The notes beneath the pieces were generated by a model, which saw nothing but the letters and a program-made list of their open reading frames with translations, was not told the origin of the DNA and made no database searches. 64,000 nucleotides of DNA from the NCBI RefSeq assembly GCF_035982055.1, contig NZ_CP108427.1:9609001-9673000 (forward strand), read 5' to 3'. Position 1 is the stretch's first letter, and every line of letters begins with the position of its first letter. This document shows positions 1-7,801 of this stretch, in pieces. Source of the DNA: Streptomyces sp. NBC_01288 (lineage in GTDB: Bacteria; Actinomycetota; Actinomycetes; Streptomycetales; Streptomycetaceae). The translations under genes and the position numbers were made by a program.

Positions 1-1
1 A

Positions 2-262
2 CATCCGGTGCTGGCAGGCCTTCCGGACCGGTTCACCTCCCGGTCCTGGCTGTACCGCGTCCGATCACAACCGGACTGCCGGCCGCTGCTCCTCGGTGAG
101 CCGATCGATCCGGAGGACGCACCGACCGCCGGCGCGGTCGCCTGGGTACGGGAGCGCCCGCGGGGCCGGGTCTTCTACACCAGCCTCGGGCACCCGGACG
201 ACTTCGCGCTGGAGGCGTTCCGCCGGCTGCTCGTCAACGCCACGCGCTGGTGCCTGGGTTGA
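2..262 (+). CDS. ThuA-like domain protein, C-terminal end (cut by window)
   Basis: Only the last ~86 codons are present; the reading frame is open at the left edge. The tail has the ThuA/trehalose-utilisation pattern: a GRVFYTSLGHPDDF block followed by FRRLLVNATRWCLG, which ends the glutamine-amidotransferase-like fold of that family. ThuA proteins usually sit in sugar-use clusters of uncertain chemistry. The next gene starts 19 nt downstream on the same strand and the following genes handle pentoses, so this is probably an earlier member of the same operon. Substrate unknown. Confidence 0.75.
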   Translation, partial: HPVLAGLPDRFTSRSWLYRVRSQPDCRPLLLGEPIDPEDAPTAGAVAWVRERPRGRVFYTSLGHPDDFALEAFRRLLVNATRWCLG

Positions 263-281
263 CCCGCCGAGCCGGTGTGCG

Positions 282-1049
282 ATGCAGAGGGGGCAAGAGG
301 TGAAACTGGCGTACACCGAGTACGGCGAGGGCGAACCGCTGGTCCTGATCATGGGACTGGGCGCGCCGGGCGCCGCGTGGGAGCCGCACACCGCGGCCTG
401 GTCGCGGAGCTTCCGGTGCTTGGCCGCCGACAACCGGGGCGCGGGCAACTCACCGGCCCCGCCCGGTCCTTACACCACGGCCGAGATGGCGGACGACTAC
501 GCCGACCTCATCGACGGGCTGGGTCCGGGACCGGTGCGGGTCGCCGGGATTTCCATGGGCGGGGCGATCGCCCAGGAACTGGCGCTGCGCCACCCGGAGT
601 TGGTGTCGCGGCTGGTCCTGGTGGCCAGTTGGGCCCGCTGCGACCCGCACACCGCGGAGATCTTCCGGACACTCCCGCTGATCTGGGACCGCCCGGAAGC
701 CGCGACCGCGCTGCTGCAATGGCTGATCTGGACGCCGGGATGGTTCGCGGCGCACCGGCACGAGTTGCTCGCCGAGCGGACCGCGCCCGACCGGATGTCC
801 TGCTCCGCGTTCGGCGCCCAGGCCGCCGCCTGTGTGAGCCACGACGCGCTGGACCGGCTCGGCGGCATCCGGGTACCGACCCTGGTGACCGCCGGGGACG
901 CCGACCTGTTCGTCCCGCCCCGGCTGTCCCGCGAGATCGCCGAGGCCGTCCCCGGCGCGACCCTGGAGCTGTTCCCTGGTGCCGGCCACACACACCACTG
1001 GGAACAGGTGGACCGCTTCAACGCGCTCGTCGAGGAGTGGCTGCGATGA
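282..1049 (+). CDS. alpha/beta-fold hydrolase
   Basis: A 255-residue alpha/beta hydrolase. Near the N terminus is the oxyanion-loop segment LVLIMGLGAPGAAW. The nucleophile elbow is GISMGGAIAQ, with Ser in the G-x-S-x-G motif. A late Asp lies in VTAGDADLFVPP and the catalytic His in GAGHTHHWEQ, so the triad looks complete. ATG at 282 is used here; GTG at 300 is a real alternative because a GAGG-like sequence lies about 9 nt before it. The stop overlaps the next start by 4 nt (ATGA), implying coupling to the isomerase gene. In a sugar operon it may open a lactone or remove an ester (inference). Confidence 0.85.
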   Translation: MQRGQEVKLAYTEYGEGEPLVLIMGLGAPGAAWEPHTAAWSRSFRCLAADNRGAGNSPAPPGPYTTAEMADDYADLIDGLGPGPVRVAGISMGGAIAQELALRHPELVSRLVLVASWARCDPHTAEIFRTLPLIWDRPEAATALLQWLIWTPGWFAAHRHELLAERTAPDRMSCSAFGAQAAACVSHDALDRLGGIRVPTLVTAGDADLFVPPRLSREIAEAVPGATLELFPGAGHTHHWEQVDRFNALVEEWLR

Positions 1050-1858
1050 CCGACATGCGCTTCGCCTGCCAGACCTACAGCTGGCAGCTCACCGTGGACG
1101 CCTACCGGGGCCGACTCGACCACATGATCTCGGTGAGCGCCGAGGCCGGGTTCACCGGATTCGAACCCGAGGTGGTGATGCTCGGCGACGACTGGACCGT
1201 ATCCGGCCTGCGGTCGCCGCTGGCCGACCACGGCATGCGGTTGGCCGCGCTCTGCCTGGTCCAGGCATGGAGCGGCCCTCGCGAGACGGCGGCGGAAGCC
1301 GCCGAGGCGGACAAGGTGATCGAGGCGGTCGCCGGAACCGACGGCGCGATCATCAACCTCTGCCAGTACCCGGGACCGGATCGCACGCATCTGCGCGCCC
1401 GTCAGGACAACCTTCTGTCCTGCGTGGACGCCGTCTCCGCCAGGGCCGCCGCCGCGGGCGTGCACTGCACGTTCCATCCCAACTCCCCGGCCGGGTCGGT
1501 GTTCCGCCTCGACGCCGACTACGCGTATCTGCTGGCGAACCTGCCGGAACGGATCGGATTCACCCCGGACCTGGGGCACCTCGCCAAGGGCGGCATGGAC
1601 CCGCTGGAGGTCGTACGCCGGCACCGGGACCGCGTCGACCACGTCCACGTCAAGGACATGCACGCGGACGGGTCCTGGGCCCGGACGGGTGAAGGGATCA
1701 TCGACATCCCGGCGGTCGTGAAGTTCCTGGCGGACACCGACTTCGCGGGCTGGATCGTGCTGGAGGACGAGTCGCCCCAGGCCGAGGCGGACCCCGACCG
1801 GGCCGTGACCCACAACGGGGCCTACGTGCGCGACGCACTGGAACCGGTGACCAGGTGA
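1046..1858 (+). CDS. sugar phosphate isomerase/epimerase (xylose-isomerase-like TIM barrel)
   Basis: About 270 residues of the AP-endonuclease-2/xylose-isomerase-like TIM barrel family. Metal-site landmarks are visible: a Glu in FTGFEPEVVMLGDDW, the segment HCTFHPNSP, DLGHLAKGG, the HVHVKDMH pair of His residues, and a late Glu in WIVLEDESPQ. Such enzymes interconvert keto-sugars or epimerise C3. The start is fixed by the ATGA overlap with the hydrolase gene. A second, different member of the family follows at once, so the pair may do two successive isomerisation or epimerisation steps before the kinase. Exact substrate unknown. Confidence 0.85.
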   Translation: MTDMRFACQTYSWQLTVDAYRGRLDHMISVSAEAGFTGFEPEVVMLGDDWTVSGLRSPLADHGMRLAALCLVQAWSGPRETAAEAAEADKVIEAVAGTDGAIINLCQYPGPDRTHLRARQDNLLSCVDAVSARAAAAGVHCTFHPNSPAGSVFRLDADYAYLLANLPERIGFTPDLGHLAKGGMDPLEVVRRHRDRVDHVHVKDMHADGSWARTGEGIIDIPAVVKFLADTDFAGWIVLEDESPQAEADPDRAVTHNGAYVRDALEPVTR

Positions 1859-1883
1859 CCTCCTCCCCGTTCGAAGGACGCCC

Positions 1884-2747
1884 ATGACCGACTGGCCCAT
1901 CGCGGTGAACACCTTCGTGTGGCACTCACCGCTCACCGATGAACTGCTGGCCACCACCCTGCCCAGGATCGCCGGCTGGGGGTTCGACGCCGTGGAGCTG
2001 CCCCTGGAGAACGCCGGCGACTGGGACCCCGCCCGGACATCGGCGCTGCTGTCGGAACTGGGGCTGAACTGTGCGGTGGGCGCGGTGTTCGGACCCGGCC
2101 GCGAACTGGCGGCGGCCGACCCGCCCACGATCGATGCCACCAAGCGCTATGTCCGCGCCGCGGTGGACGCGGCGGCCGGAGTCGGCGCGACGATGGTCAT
2201 CGGTCCGATGTACACGTCGGTGGGCCGCACGTGGCGCATGTCCCCGAAGGAGCGAGCGGCGACCCTGGGGGAACTGCGCGACAGCCTCACCGAATGCGCC
2301 GAGTACGCGGGGCGGCACGGCATCGCGCTGGCCGTGGAACCGCTCAACCGCTACGAGACGAGCCTGCTCAACACGGCCGCGCAGGTACGGGAGTTGATCG
2401 AGGACCTGCCCGGCAACGTCGGGCTCAACCTGGACACGTACCACATGAACATCGAGGAGCGGGACCTGCGCGCGGCGTTCCGCGTGGCCGGCGACCGCCT
2501 CCTGCACCTCCAGGTGTGCGGGAACGACCGGGGTGCGCCGGGCCACGATCTGCTGGACTGGCCGCTGATCCGGGACTGTCTCGCCGAGATCGGCTACCGG
2601 GGCATGCTCGGCATCGAGTCGTTCACCGCGGACAACGCGTCGATCGCCACCGCCGCCTCGATCTGGCGCCCGCTGGCGGAATCCCAGGACGCGCTCGCCG
2701 TGGAGGGCCTGCGGTTCCTGCGCGAGTGGCGGGACGGCCGGCCATGA
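1884..2747 (+). CDS. sugar phosphate isomerase/epimerase, tagatose/psicose 3-epimerase-like
   Basis: A 287-residue TIM-barrel protein resembling D-tagatose/D-psicose 3-epimerases. Key blocks are FDAVELPLEN near the start, AVEPLNRYETSLLNT with the metal-binding Glu, NVGLNLDTYHMNIEE with Asp and His ligands, LLHLQVCGNDRGAPG, and MLGIESFTADN with the last Glu. This is the usual four-ligand set (Glu, Asp, His, Glu). The start is preceded by GAAGGA-like sequence about 7 nt upstream. The stop overlaps the kinase start (ATGA). Since a ribulokinase and a ribulose-5-phosphate 4-epimerase follow, this enzyme probably delivers L-ribulose from another ketose (inference). Confidence 0.88.
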   Translation: MTDWPIAVNTFVWHSPLTDELLATTLPRIAGWGFDAVELPLENAGDWDPARTSALLSELGLNCAVGAVFGPGRELAAADPPTIDATKRYVRAAVDAAAGVGATMVIGPMYTSVGRTWRMSPKERAATLGELRDSLTECAEYAGRHGIALAVEPLNRYETSLLNTAAQVRELIEDLPGNVGLNLDTYHMNIEERDLRAAFRVAGDRLLHLQVCGNDRGAPGHDLLDWPLIRDCLAEIGYRGMLGIESFTADNASIATAASIWRPLAESQDALAVEGLRFLREWRDGRP

Positions 2748-4381
2748 CCGCCCATGTCCTGGGGATCGACTTCGGCACCCTGTCCGCCCGGGTGCTCGTG
2801 GTACGCGCGGCCGACGGCGCCGAACTGGCCTGTGTGGAGCATCCGTACCGGAACGGCGTGATCGACCGCGCCCTGCCCGGCACACGGTCCGAGCTGCCAC
2901 CGCTGTGGGCGTTGCAGGATCCGCGCGACTGGCTGTCGGTCCTACGGGAGGCGGTACCCGCGTCGGTCGCGCAGGCCGGGATCGACCCGGCGAGCGTGGC
3001 CGGGGTGGGCACCGACTTCACCGCCAGCACCCCGCTGCCCGTGCTCGCCGACGGAACGCCCCTGTGCGTCCTGGACGAATTCGCCGAACGCCCGCACGCC
3101 TGGCCGAAGTTGTGGAAGCACCACGCGGCCCAGGCACAGGCCGAACGGATCACCGCACTCGCGCACGAGTCCCGGCAGCCGTGGCTGTCCAGGTACGGCG
3201 GCAGGATCTCCGCCGAGTGGCAGCCGGCGAAAGCGCTCCAGATCCTCGATGAGGACCCCGAGGTGTGGGCGGCCACCGAACGGTGGATCGAGGCGGCGGA
3301 CTGGATCGTATGGCAGCTGACCGGCCGGGAGACCCGGAATCCGTGCACCGCCGGATACAAGGGCCTTTACCAGGACGGGAGTTACCCGGACGAGGACTAT
3401 CTCGCCGCCCTGGACCCGCGGTTCGCCGACGTGTACCGCACGCGTGTCGCCCATCCGCTCACGGCGCTCGGCAGCAGCGCGGGCGGACTGAGCGCGCGGG
3501 CCGCCGCATGGACCGGACTGCCCGAGGGCACGCCGGTCGCGGTGGGCAACGTCGACGCACACGTCACCGCGGCGGCGGCCCAGACGTACGAGAACGGCCA
3601 ACTGCTGGCCATCATGGGCACGTCCACCTGCCACCTGATGAACGCCGACGTGCCGCGCGAGGTCCCCGGCGCCTGCGGGGTGGTCGACGGCGGCATCGTC
3701 GCCGGGTCCTTCGGCTACGAGGCCGGGCAGAGCGGGGTCGGCGACATCTTCGCGTGGTGGGTCGACAACGCAGTCCCCGAGCGCTATCGCGAACCCGGCC
3801 GCAGCGTGCACGAGGTGCTGAGCGACCTCGCCGCGCGACAGCGGGTGGGCGAGCACGGGCTGCTCGCCCTGGACTGGATGGGCGGCAACCGGTCGGTGCT
3901 GGTCGATCACGAACTGTCCGGAGCACTGCTCGGCATGACGTTGTCGACCACGGCGGTGGACGTCTACCGGGCACTGCTGGAGTCCACCGCGTTCGGCACC
4001 CGCGTGATCGTGGACGCCTTCGGCACCGCGGGCCTGCCCGTCACCGAGTTCGTCGCCGCCGGGGGCCTGGTCAGGAACCCGCTGCTGATGCGGATCTACG
4101 CGGACGTGACCGGGCTGCCGATCAGTGTGGTGGACTCCGCGCAGGCGCCCGCGCTCGGTTCGGCCATCCACGCCGCGGTCGCCGCCGGGATCCACCCCGA
4201 GGTGCGGACCGCGTCCGCCGCCATGGGCCGCCGTCGCCGCGCCGCCTACCTGCCGGTCCCGGAGCATCAGCGGGTCTATCAGCAGCTGTACCAGGAGTAC
4301 GTGCGGCTGCACGACCACCTCGGTCGCGGGGGCAACGACGTCCTGCACCGCCTGCACGCACTCAAGACGAGGACACCCTGA
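2744..4381 (+). CDS. araB: ribulokinase
   Basis: A 545-residue FGGY-family kinase that phosphorylates L-ribulose. The N terminus has the phosphate-1 loop LGIDFGTLSARVLVV. The family-specific segments GTDFTASTPLPV, GGRISAEWQPAK and AGYKGLYQDGSYP are present. The C-terminal ATP-binding half carries GNVDAHVTAAAA, IMGTSTCHL, LDWMGGNRS and AAGGLVRNPLLMRIYADV. Length matches the usual ~550-570. It overlaps the genes on both sides by 4 and 1 nt, so it is in the middle of a coupled operon. No L-arabinose isomerase (AraA) is in the window, so the ribulose may come from the two epimerase-like genes. Confidence 0.93.
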   Translation: MTAHVLGIDFGTLSARVLVVRAADGAELACVEHPYRNGVIDRALPGTRSELPPLWALQDPRDWLSVLREAVPASVAQAGIDPASVAGVGTDFTASTPLPVLADGTPLCVLDEFAERPHAWPKLWKHHAAQAQAERITALAHESRQPWLSRYGGRISAEWQPAKALQILDEDPEVWAATERWIEAADWIVWQLTGRETRNPCTAGYKGLYQDGSYPDEDYLAALDPRFADVYRTRVAHPLTALGSSAGGLSARAAAWTGLPEGTPVAVGNVDAHVTAAAAQTYENGQLLAIMGTSTCHLMNADVPREVPGACGVVDGGIVAGSFGYEAGQSGVGDIFAWWVDNAVPERYREPGRSVHEVLSDLAARQRVGEHGLLALDWMGGNRSVLVDHELSGALLGMTLSTTAVDVYRALLESTAFGTRVIVDAFGTAGLPVTEFVAAGGLVRNPLLMRIYADVTGLPISVVDSAQAPALGSAIHAAVAAGIHPEVRTASAAMGRRRRAAYLPVPEHQRVYQQLYQEYVRLHDHLGRGGNDVLHRLHALKTRTP

Positions 4382-5043
4382 TGCCCGACGCCATCGCCGA
4401 AGCGCGCGAGGAACTGCACGCCCTGCACCGGTCCCTCGTCGACAACGGACTGGTCGCCTGGACATCCGGCAACATCTCGGCCCGGATCGCGCCGGACCTG
4501 ATGCTCATCAAGCCGAGCGGCGTCCCCTACGACGAGTTGCGACCGGAGGACCTGGTGCTGTGCGACCTGTCCGGCGCCGCCGTGACGGGCACTCTGCGTC
4601 CGTCCAGCGACGCCGCCTCGCACGGCTACGTCTACCGCGCCCTGCCCGAGGTCCGCGGAGTCGTCCACACCCACTCCACCTACGCGACGGCCTGGGCGGC
4701 CCGCGGTGAACCCGTCCCGTGCGTACTCACCGCCATGGCCGACGAGTTCGGCGGCGAGATCCCCGTCGGCCCGCTGGCCCCGATCGGCGACGACGCCATC
4801 GGCCGCGGCATCGTGGAAACCCTGCGCGGTCACCGATCGCCCGCCGTCCTGATGCGCAGTCACGGGGTCTTCACCATCGGCGACAGTCCGCGTGCCGCGG
4901 TGAAGGCCGCCGTCATGTGCGAGGACGTGGCACGCACCGTCCATCTGGCCCGACAACTCGGGGAGTCCGCGACCCTGATGGCACGGACGGTGGACGCCTT
5001 GCACGCCCGCTACCAGAACCAGTACGGCCAGCGGGACGCCTGA
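4381..5043 (+). CDS. araD: L-ribulose-5-phosphate 4-epimerase / class II aldolase family
   Basis: A 220-residue class II aldolase/adducin protein. Visible motifs are LVAWTSGNISARI, MLIKPSGVPYDEL, SSDAASHGYVYRALPEVRGVVHTHSTYATAWAA with the zinc-binding His pair, and the later His of LMRSHGVFTIG. With araB directly upstream (1-nt overlap, TGATG) the likely reaction is L-ribulose-5-phosphate to D-xylulose-5-phosphate, feeding the pentose phosphate pathway. Family members also include fuculose-phosphate aldolases, but the neighbour favours AraD. It is the last gene of the operon. Confidence 0.9.
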   Translation: MPDAIAEAREELHALHRSLVDNGLVAWTSGNISARIAPDLMLIKPSGVPYDELRPEDLVLCDLSGAAVTGTLRPSSDAASHGYVYRALPEVRGVVHTHSTYATAWAARGEPVPCVLTAMADEFGGEIPVGPLAPIGDDAIGRGIVETLRGHRSPAVLMRSHGVFTIGDSPRAAVKAAVMCEDVARTVHLARQLGESATLMARTVDALHARYQNQYGQRDA

Positions 5044-5091
5044 CCGCGATCACGTAGCCTCTCCTGGCACGCACACGACAAGGGGAGGACC

Positions 5092-5871
5092 ATGAGAGGC
5101 AGAACGGCCTGGGCCGCGGCCGGTGGGGCGGCGGCTCTGGTGCTGACGACGGCGACCGGGGCGCACGCGGAGGGGCGGGGCGATGTCCGGGTGGTGAAGA
5201 CCGTCGTCAACGGCGGCGGCAACGTCATCGTGGGGACGGCGAAGACGATCCGCTACCCGGTCGACATCACGATCAAGGACAACTCGGGGGTGAAGGGGCT
5301 CACGGACGTCAGCACCTTCAACAAGTCGAGCGCCTACACCTTCGCGACGTGGAACGACGACTCGTCCTGCACGAAGAAGAGCGCGACGACCTCGGTGTGC
5401 CGGGCCACGCTGACCATCGACCCCGCGTGGATCGCCGACAGCGACGACATCGACACCAACAAGGTCGCGGGAGTCTGGCAGGTCAACGCCACGGTCAAGG
5501 CGAAGGACGGCGACTACTGGATCTCCGACCACATCGCCGAGTACAAGGTCAAGCGGGCCGCCCAGCTCACCACCGTGATCGGACCCGAGAAGGTCGCCAA
5601 GGACTCCAAGACGACCGTCACCGGCAAGCTGTCGCGGGCCAACTGGGAAGACCGTAAGTACCACGGCTTCACCGGGCAGCAGGTCAAGCTCCAGTTCAAG
5701 AAGAAGGGCGCCGCCCACTACGTCACGGTCAAGACCGTGACGACGAACAGCACCGGGAACCTGACCACCAAGGTGACCGTCACCTCGGCGGGAAGCTGGC
5801 GCTGGTACTTCCCCGGCACCACGACCACCTCGCTGAAGGCGTCGGCCGGAGACGCGCTCAACCTGAAGTAG
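5092..5871 (+). CDS. secreted hypothetical protein with beta-rich (Ig-like) region
   Basis: 259 residues with a clear signal peptide: MRGRTAW, a hydrophobic Ala/Leu/Val stretch and an AHA-type cleavage site near residue 26. The mature part is rich in Thr, Val and Lys with alternating polar/hydrophobic residues. It has one candidate disulfide (two Cys near residues 95-105, in SSCTKKS and TSVCRAT). The C-terminal half (LTTVIGPEKVAKDSKTTVTG onward) resembles a bacterial Ig-like beta sandwich. A GGGGAGG ribosome binding site precedes the ATG. Function not recognised. A strong hairpin follows, so it is probably monocistronic. Confidence 0.85.
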   Translation: MRGRTAWAAAGGAAALVLTTATGAHAEGRGDVRVVKTVVNGGGNVIVGTAKTIRYPVDITIKDNSGVKGLTDVSTFNKSSAYTFATWNDDSSCTKKSATTSVCRATLTIDPAWIADSDDIDTNKVAGVWQVNATVKAKDGDYWISDHIAEYKVKRAAQLTTVIGPEKVAKDSKTTVTGKLSRANWEDRKYHGFTGQQVKLQFKKKGAAHYVTVKTVTTNSTGNLTTKVTVTSAGSWRWYFPGTTTTSLKASAGDALNLK

Positions 5872-5926
5872 CCGGCAGCCGGTACCTCAGAAGTCGCCGG
5901 TCCTCCCCGCCGGGAGGCGGTCACGG

Positions 5927-5963
5927 CCCCGGGCGGACCGCCTCGGACGGTCCGCCCGCGGGG
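5927..5963. terminator. bidirectional hairpin terminator between convergent genes
   Basis: Arms 5931-5940 (GGGCGGACCG) and 5948-5957 (CGGTCCGCCC) pair perfectly over 10 bp with a 7-nt loop. The flanks (CCCC at 5927-5930 against GGGG at 5960-5963, with a 2-nt bulge) lengthen the stem. It lies between the ends of the secreted-protein gene and the dihydropyrimidinase gene. No U tract, as is normal in Streptomyces. Confidence 0.75.
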
Positions 5964-7385
5964 TCAGCAGACCAGGGACCGGCTCAGCGGGCCCGAGCGC
6001 AGGTGGCGGCCCCGGGGTTCGGGGTCCGTCAGCCGGCCGGCGTCGACGACGGGACGGCCGCCCACCACGACGGTCTCGGGCCAGCCGGTGACCGGCATGC
6101 CCTCGTACGGCGTGTAGTCCGTGGCCATGTGCAGGCCGGTGCTGCGGACGGTGCGGGTGGCCGTCGGATTCCAGATCGCCAGGTCCGCGTCCGAGCCCGG
6201 GGCGATGACTCCCTTGCGGGGGTAGAGGCCGTTGAGGCGGGCCGGGTTGGCACACATCAGCTCGACGAAGCGGCCCACCGGCAGGCCGCCCCTGACCACC
6301 AGCTCGCTGAAGATCACCGGCATGCGTGTCTCAACTCCCGGCAGGCCGTTGGGCATTGCCCGTACGTCGTGGCTCACCGACTCCTTCTGGGCCGTGTCGT
6401 AGCAGCAGTGGTCGCTGCCGATCGTGGCCACCTGGCCCATGAGCAGCCGTGAGCGCAGTCCGGCGACCGTGCCGGCGTCCCGCAACGGCGGGCAGCACAC
6501 GAAGCGTTCGGGGTGCGGGCCCGTGTACGCCGTGTCGTCCAGCACCAGGTGGTGGGCCACCGTCTCCGTGAACGCCCGCACGCCACGGCCGCGGGCACGG
6601 GCCACCAGGTCGACCGCCTCGGGTGTCGACTGGTGGACGAAGTACACCGGGGCCGACACCGACTCCGCGATGGCGAGGATCTCGGCGACCGACGCGTTCT
6701 CGGCCAACTCCGGCCGCGTACCCGCGTGATGGGACGCGCTGATCGACCCGGCCGCCTCGCCGCGCTCCTGGGTGTCCGCGATGATGTGGTCGGCCTCGCA
6801 GTGGATGACCACCATCCCGCCCAGGTCCCGCAGCGTCGTCATCACGTTCAGGATGGTCTTCTCGTCGGCCATCGTCTCGCCGCGGTACGTGGTGAACATC
6901 TTCACCGTGACGATGCCGTCGGAGGCCATCGACCGCAGCTGCTCCGGCACGGTGTCGTCCCACTCGACCACGCATCCGTGCAGGGCGCTGTCGCACAACC
7001 CCTGCGCAGCCTTGGCACGTTGGGACGCGGCGACGTCGGCCGGGTTCTCGCCGGGGCGCGGGATGGCGAAGTCCACGATCGTGGTCGTACCGCCGAAGAC
7101 GGCCGCTGTGGTGGCCTGGCGATAGTCGTCGAGGGAGGTGAAGTCCCCCGAGGTGAAGCCGACATGGCAGTGCGGGTCGACTCCACCGGGCAGCACGAGG
7201 CGTCCGGAGGCGTCCAACTCGGTCGTGCCGGGGGCCTGTTGGGTGCGGTACGCGCCCGGTTCCACCACCCCGAGCACCTTGCCGCCGCCCACCAGGACGT
7301 CCGCGGCGCCCTGCCAGTCGGCGTTGACCACGGTGCCGCCCCGGACGACGAGGTCGACGGGTTCGATCGATGAGGGGTGGGACAT
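5964..7385 (-). CDS. dihydropyrimidinase / hydantoinase-family cyclic amidohydrolase
   Basis: 473 residues of the D-hydantoinase/dihydropyrimidinase branch of the amidohydrolase superfamily. Metal-site features are the H-x-H of GGVDPHCHVGF (His72, His74), the Lys expected to be carbamylated in VTVKMFTTYRG (Lys162), His195 in MVVIHCEADH, a later His in VYFVHQSTPEA, and the Asp of IGSDHCCYDTAQK. The H-x-H has Cys where Thr is more common. Such enzymes open cyclic ureides or imides. It is the last gene of the long minus-strand operon, 23 nt after the allophanate-domain gene, and ends against a strong terminator. Substrate not identifiable; hydantoins, dihydropyrimidines or related ureides are possible. 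Confidence 0.9.
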   Translation of the reverse strand: MSHPSSIEPVDLVVRGGTVVNADWQGAADVLVGGGKVLGVVEPGAYRTQQAPGTTELDASGRLVLPGGVDPHCHVGFTSGDFTSLDDYRQATTAAVFGGTTTIVDFAIPRPGENPADVAASQRAKAAQGLCDSALHGCVVEWDDTVPEQLRSMASDGIVTVKMFTTYRGETMADEKTILNVMTTLRDLGGMVVIHCEADHIIADTQERGEAAGSISASHHAGTRPELAENASVAEILAIAESVSAPVYFVHQSTPEAVDLVARARGRGVRAFTETVAHHLVLDDTAYTGPHPERFVCCPPLRDAGTVAGLRSRLLMGQVATIGSDHCCYDTAQKESVSHDVRAMPNGLPGVETRMPVIFSELVVRGGLPVGRFVELMCANPARLNGLYPRKGVIAPGSDADLAIWNPTATRTVRSTGLHMATDYTPYEGMPVTGWPETVVVGGRPVVDAGRLTDPEPRGRHLRSGPLSRSLVC

Positions 7386-7408
7386 GGCAGACCTCCGGTG
7401 AGTAGGTG

Positions 7409-7789
7409 TCAGAGAGAGGCGAGGTAGGCGTGCCAGCCGCCGTGGGCGGTGATGTCGACGACTCCGGGGGCCGTGAGCGCGGAGGCGCGCATCCGCATCG
7501 AGAAGGAGCCCGAGCCGTCCGCCAGGGCGATCACGCCCAGTTCCAGTTCAGCGGGCTCCTTGGGGAGCAGTTGCTCGCGCAGCACCTCGTAACTGACCTC
7601 GTACACCTCGCCGTTGATCGCCGCGCCGCCCTCTGTGACGGGGTGCAGGCCGGGGAACTCGTCGCGCACGGAGAAGAACTGGTACGCGGGTGCCGTGCGG
7701 GCGGGGCCGAGGAGGCGGGCCTCGCTCAGTGCGTGGTTGAGGGTGCCTCCGGACATCGCCTGGCCGTTGACGAACATCTTCAGGGTCAT
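7409..7789 (-). CDS. free-standing allophanate hydrolase C-terminal (AtzF-C-like) domain protein
   Basis: A 126-residue protein that matches only the C-terminal domain of allophanate hydrolase (gamma-glutamylcyclotransferase-like fold). It has the N-terminal MFVNGQAMSGGTLNHAL block, TAPAYQFFSVRDEFPGL, a GGAAINGEVYEVSYEVL strand-turn-strand, LPKEPAELELGVIALADG, and the closing DITAHGGWHAYL. In the two-domain enzyme this domain is reported to act on the product of the amidase domain. Here there is no amidase domain or partner in the window. It sits 12 nt after the FAD oxidoreductase gene and 23 nt before the dihydropyrimidinase gene, implying a role in handling the opened ureide (inference). 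Confidence 0.75.
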   Translation of the reverse strand: MTLKMFVNGQAMSGGTLNHALSEARLLGPARTAPAYQFFSVRDEFPGLHPVTEGGAAINGEVYEVSYEVLREQLLPKEPAELELGVIALADGSGSFSMRMRASALTAPGVVDITAHGGWHAYLASL

Positions 7790-7801
7790 GGGGAGTGCCT
7801 T

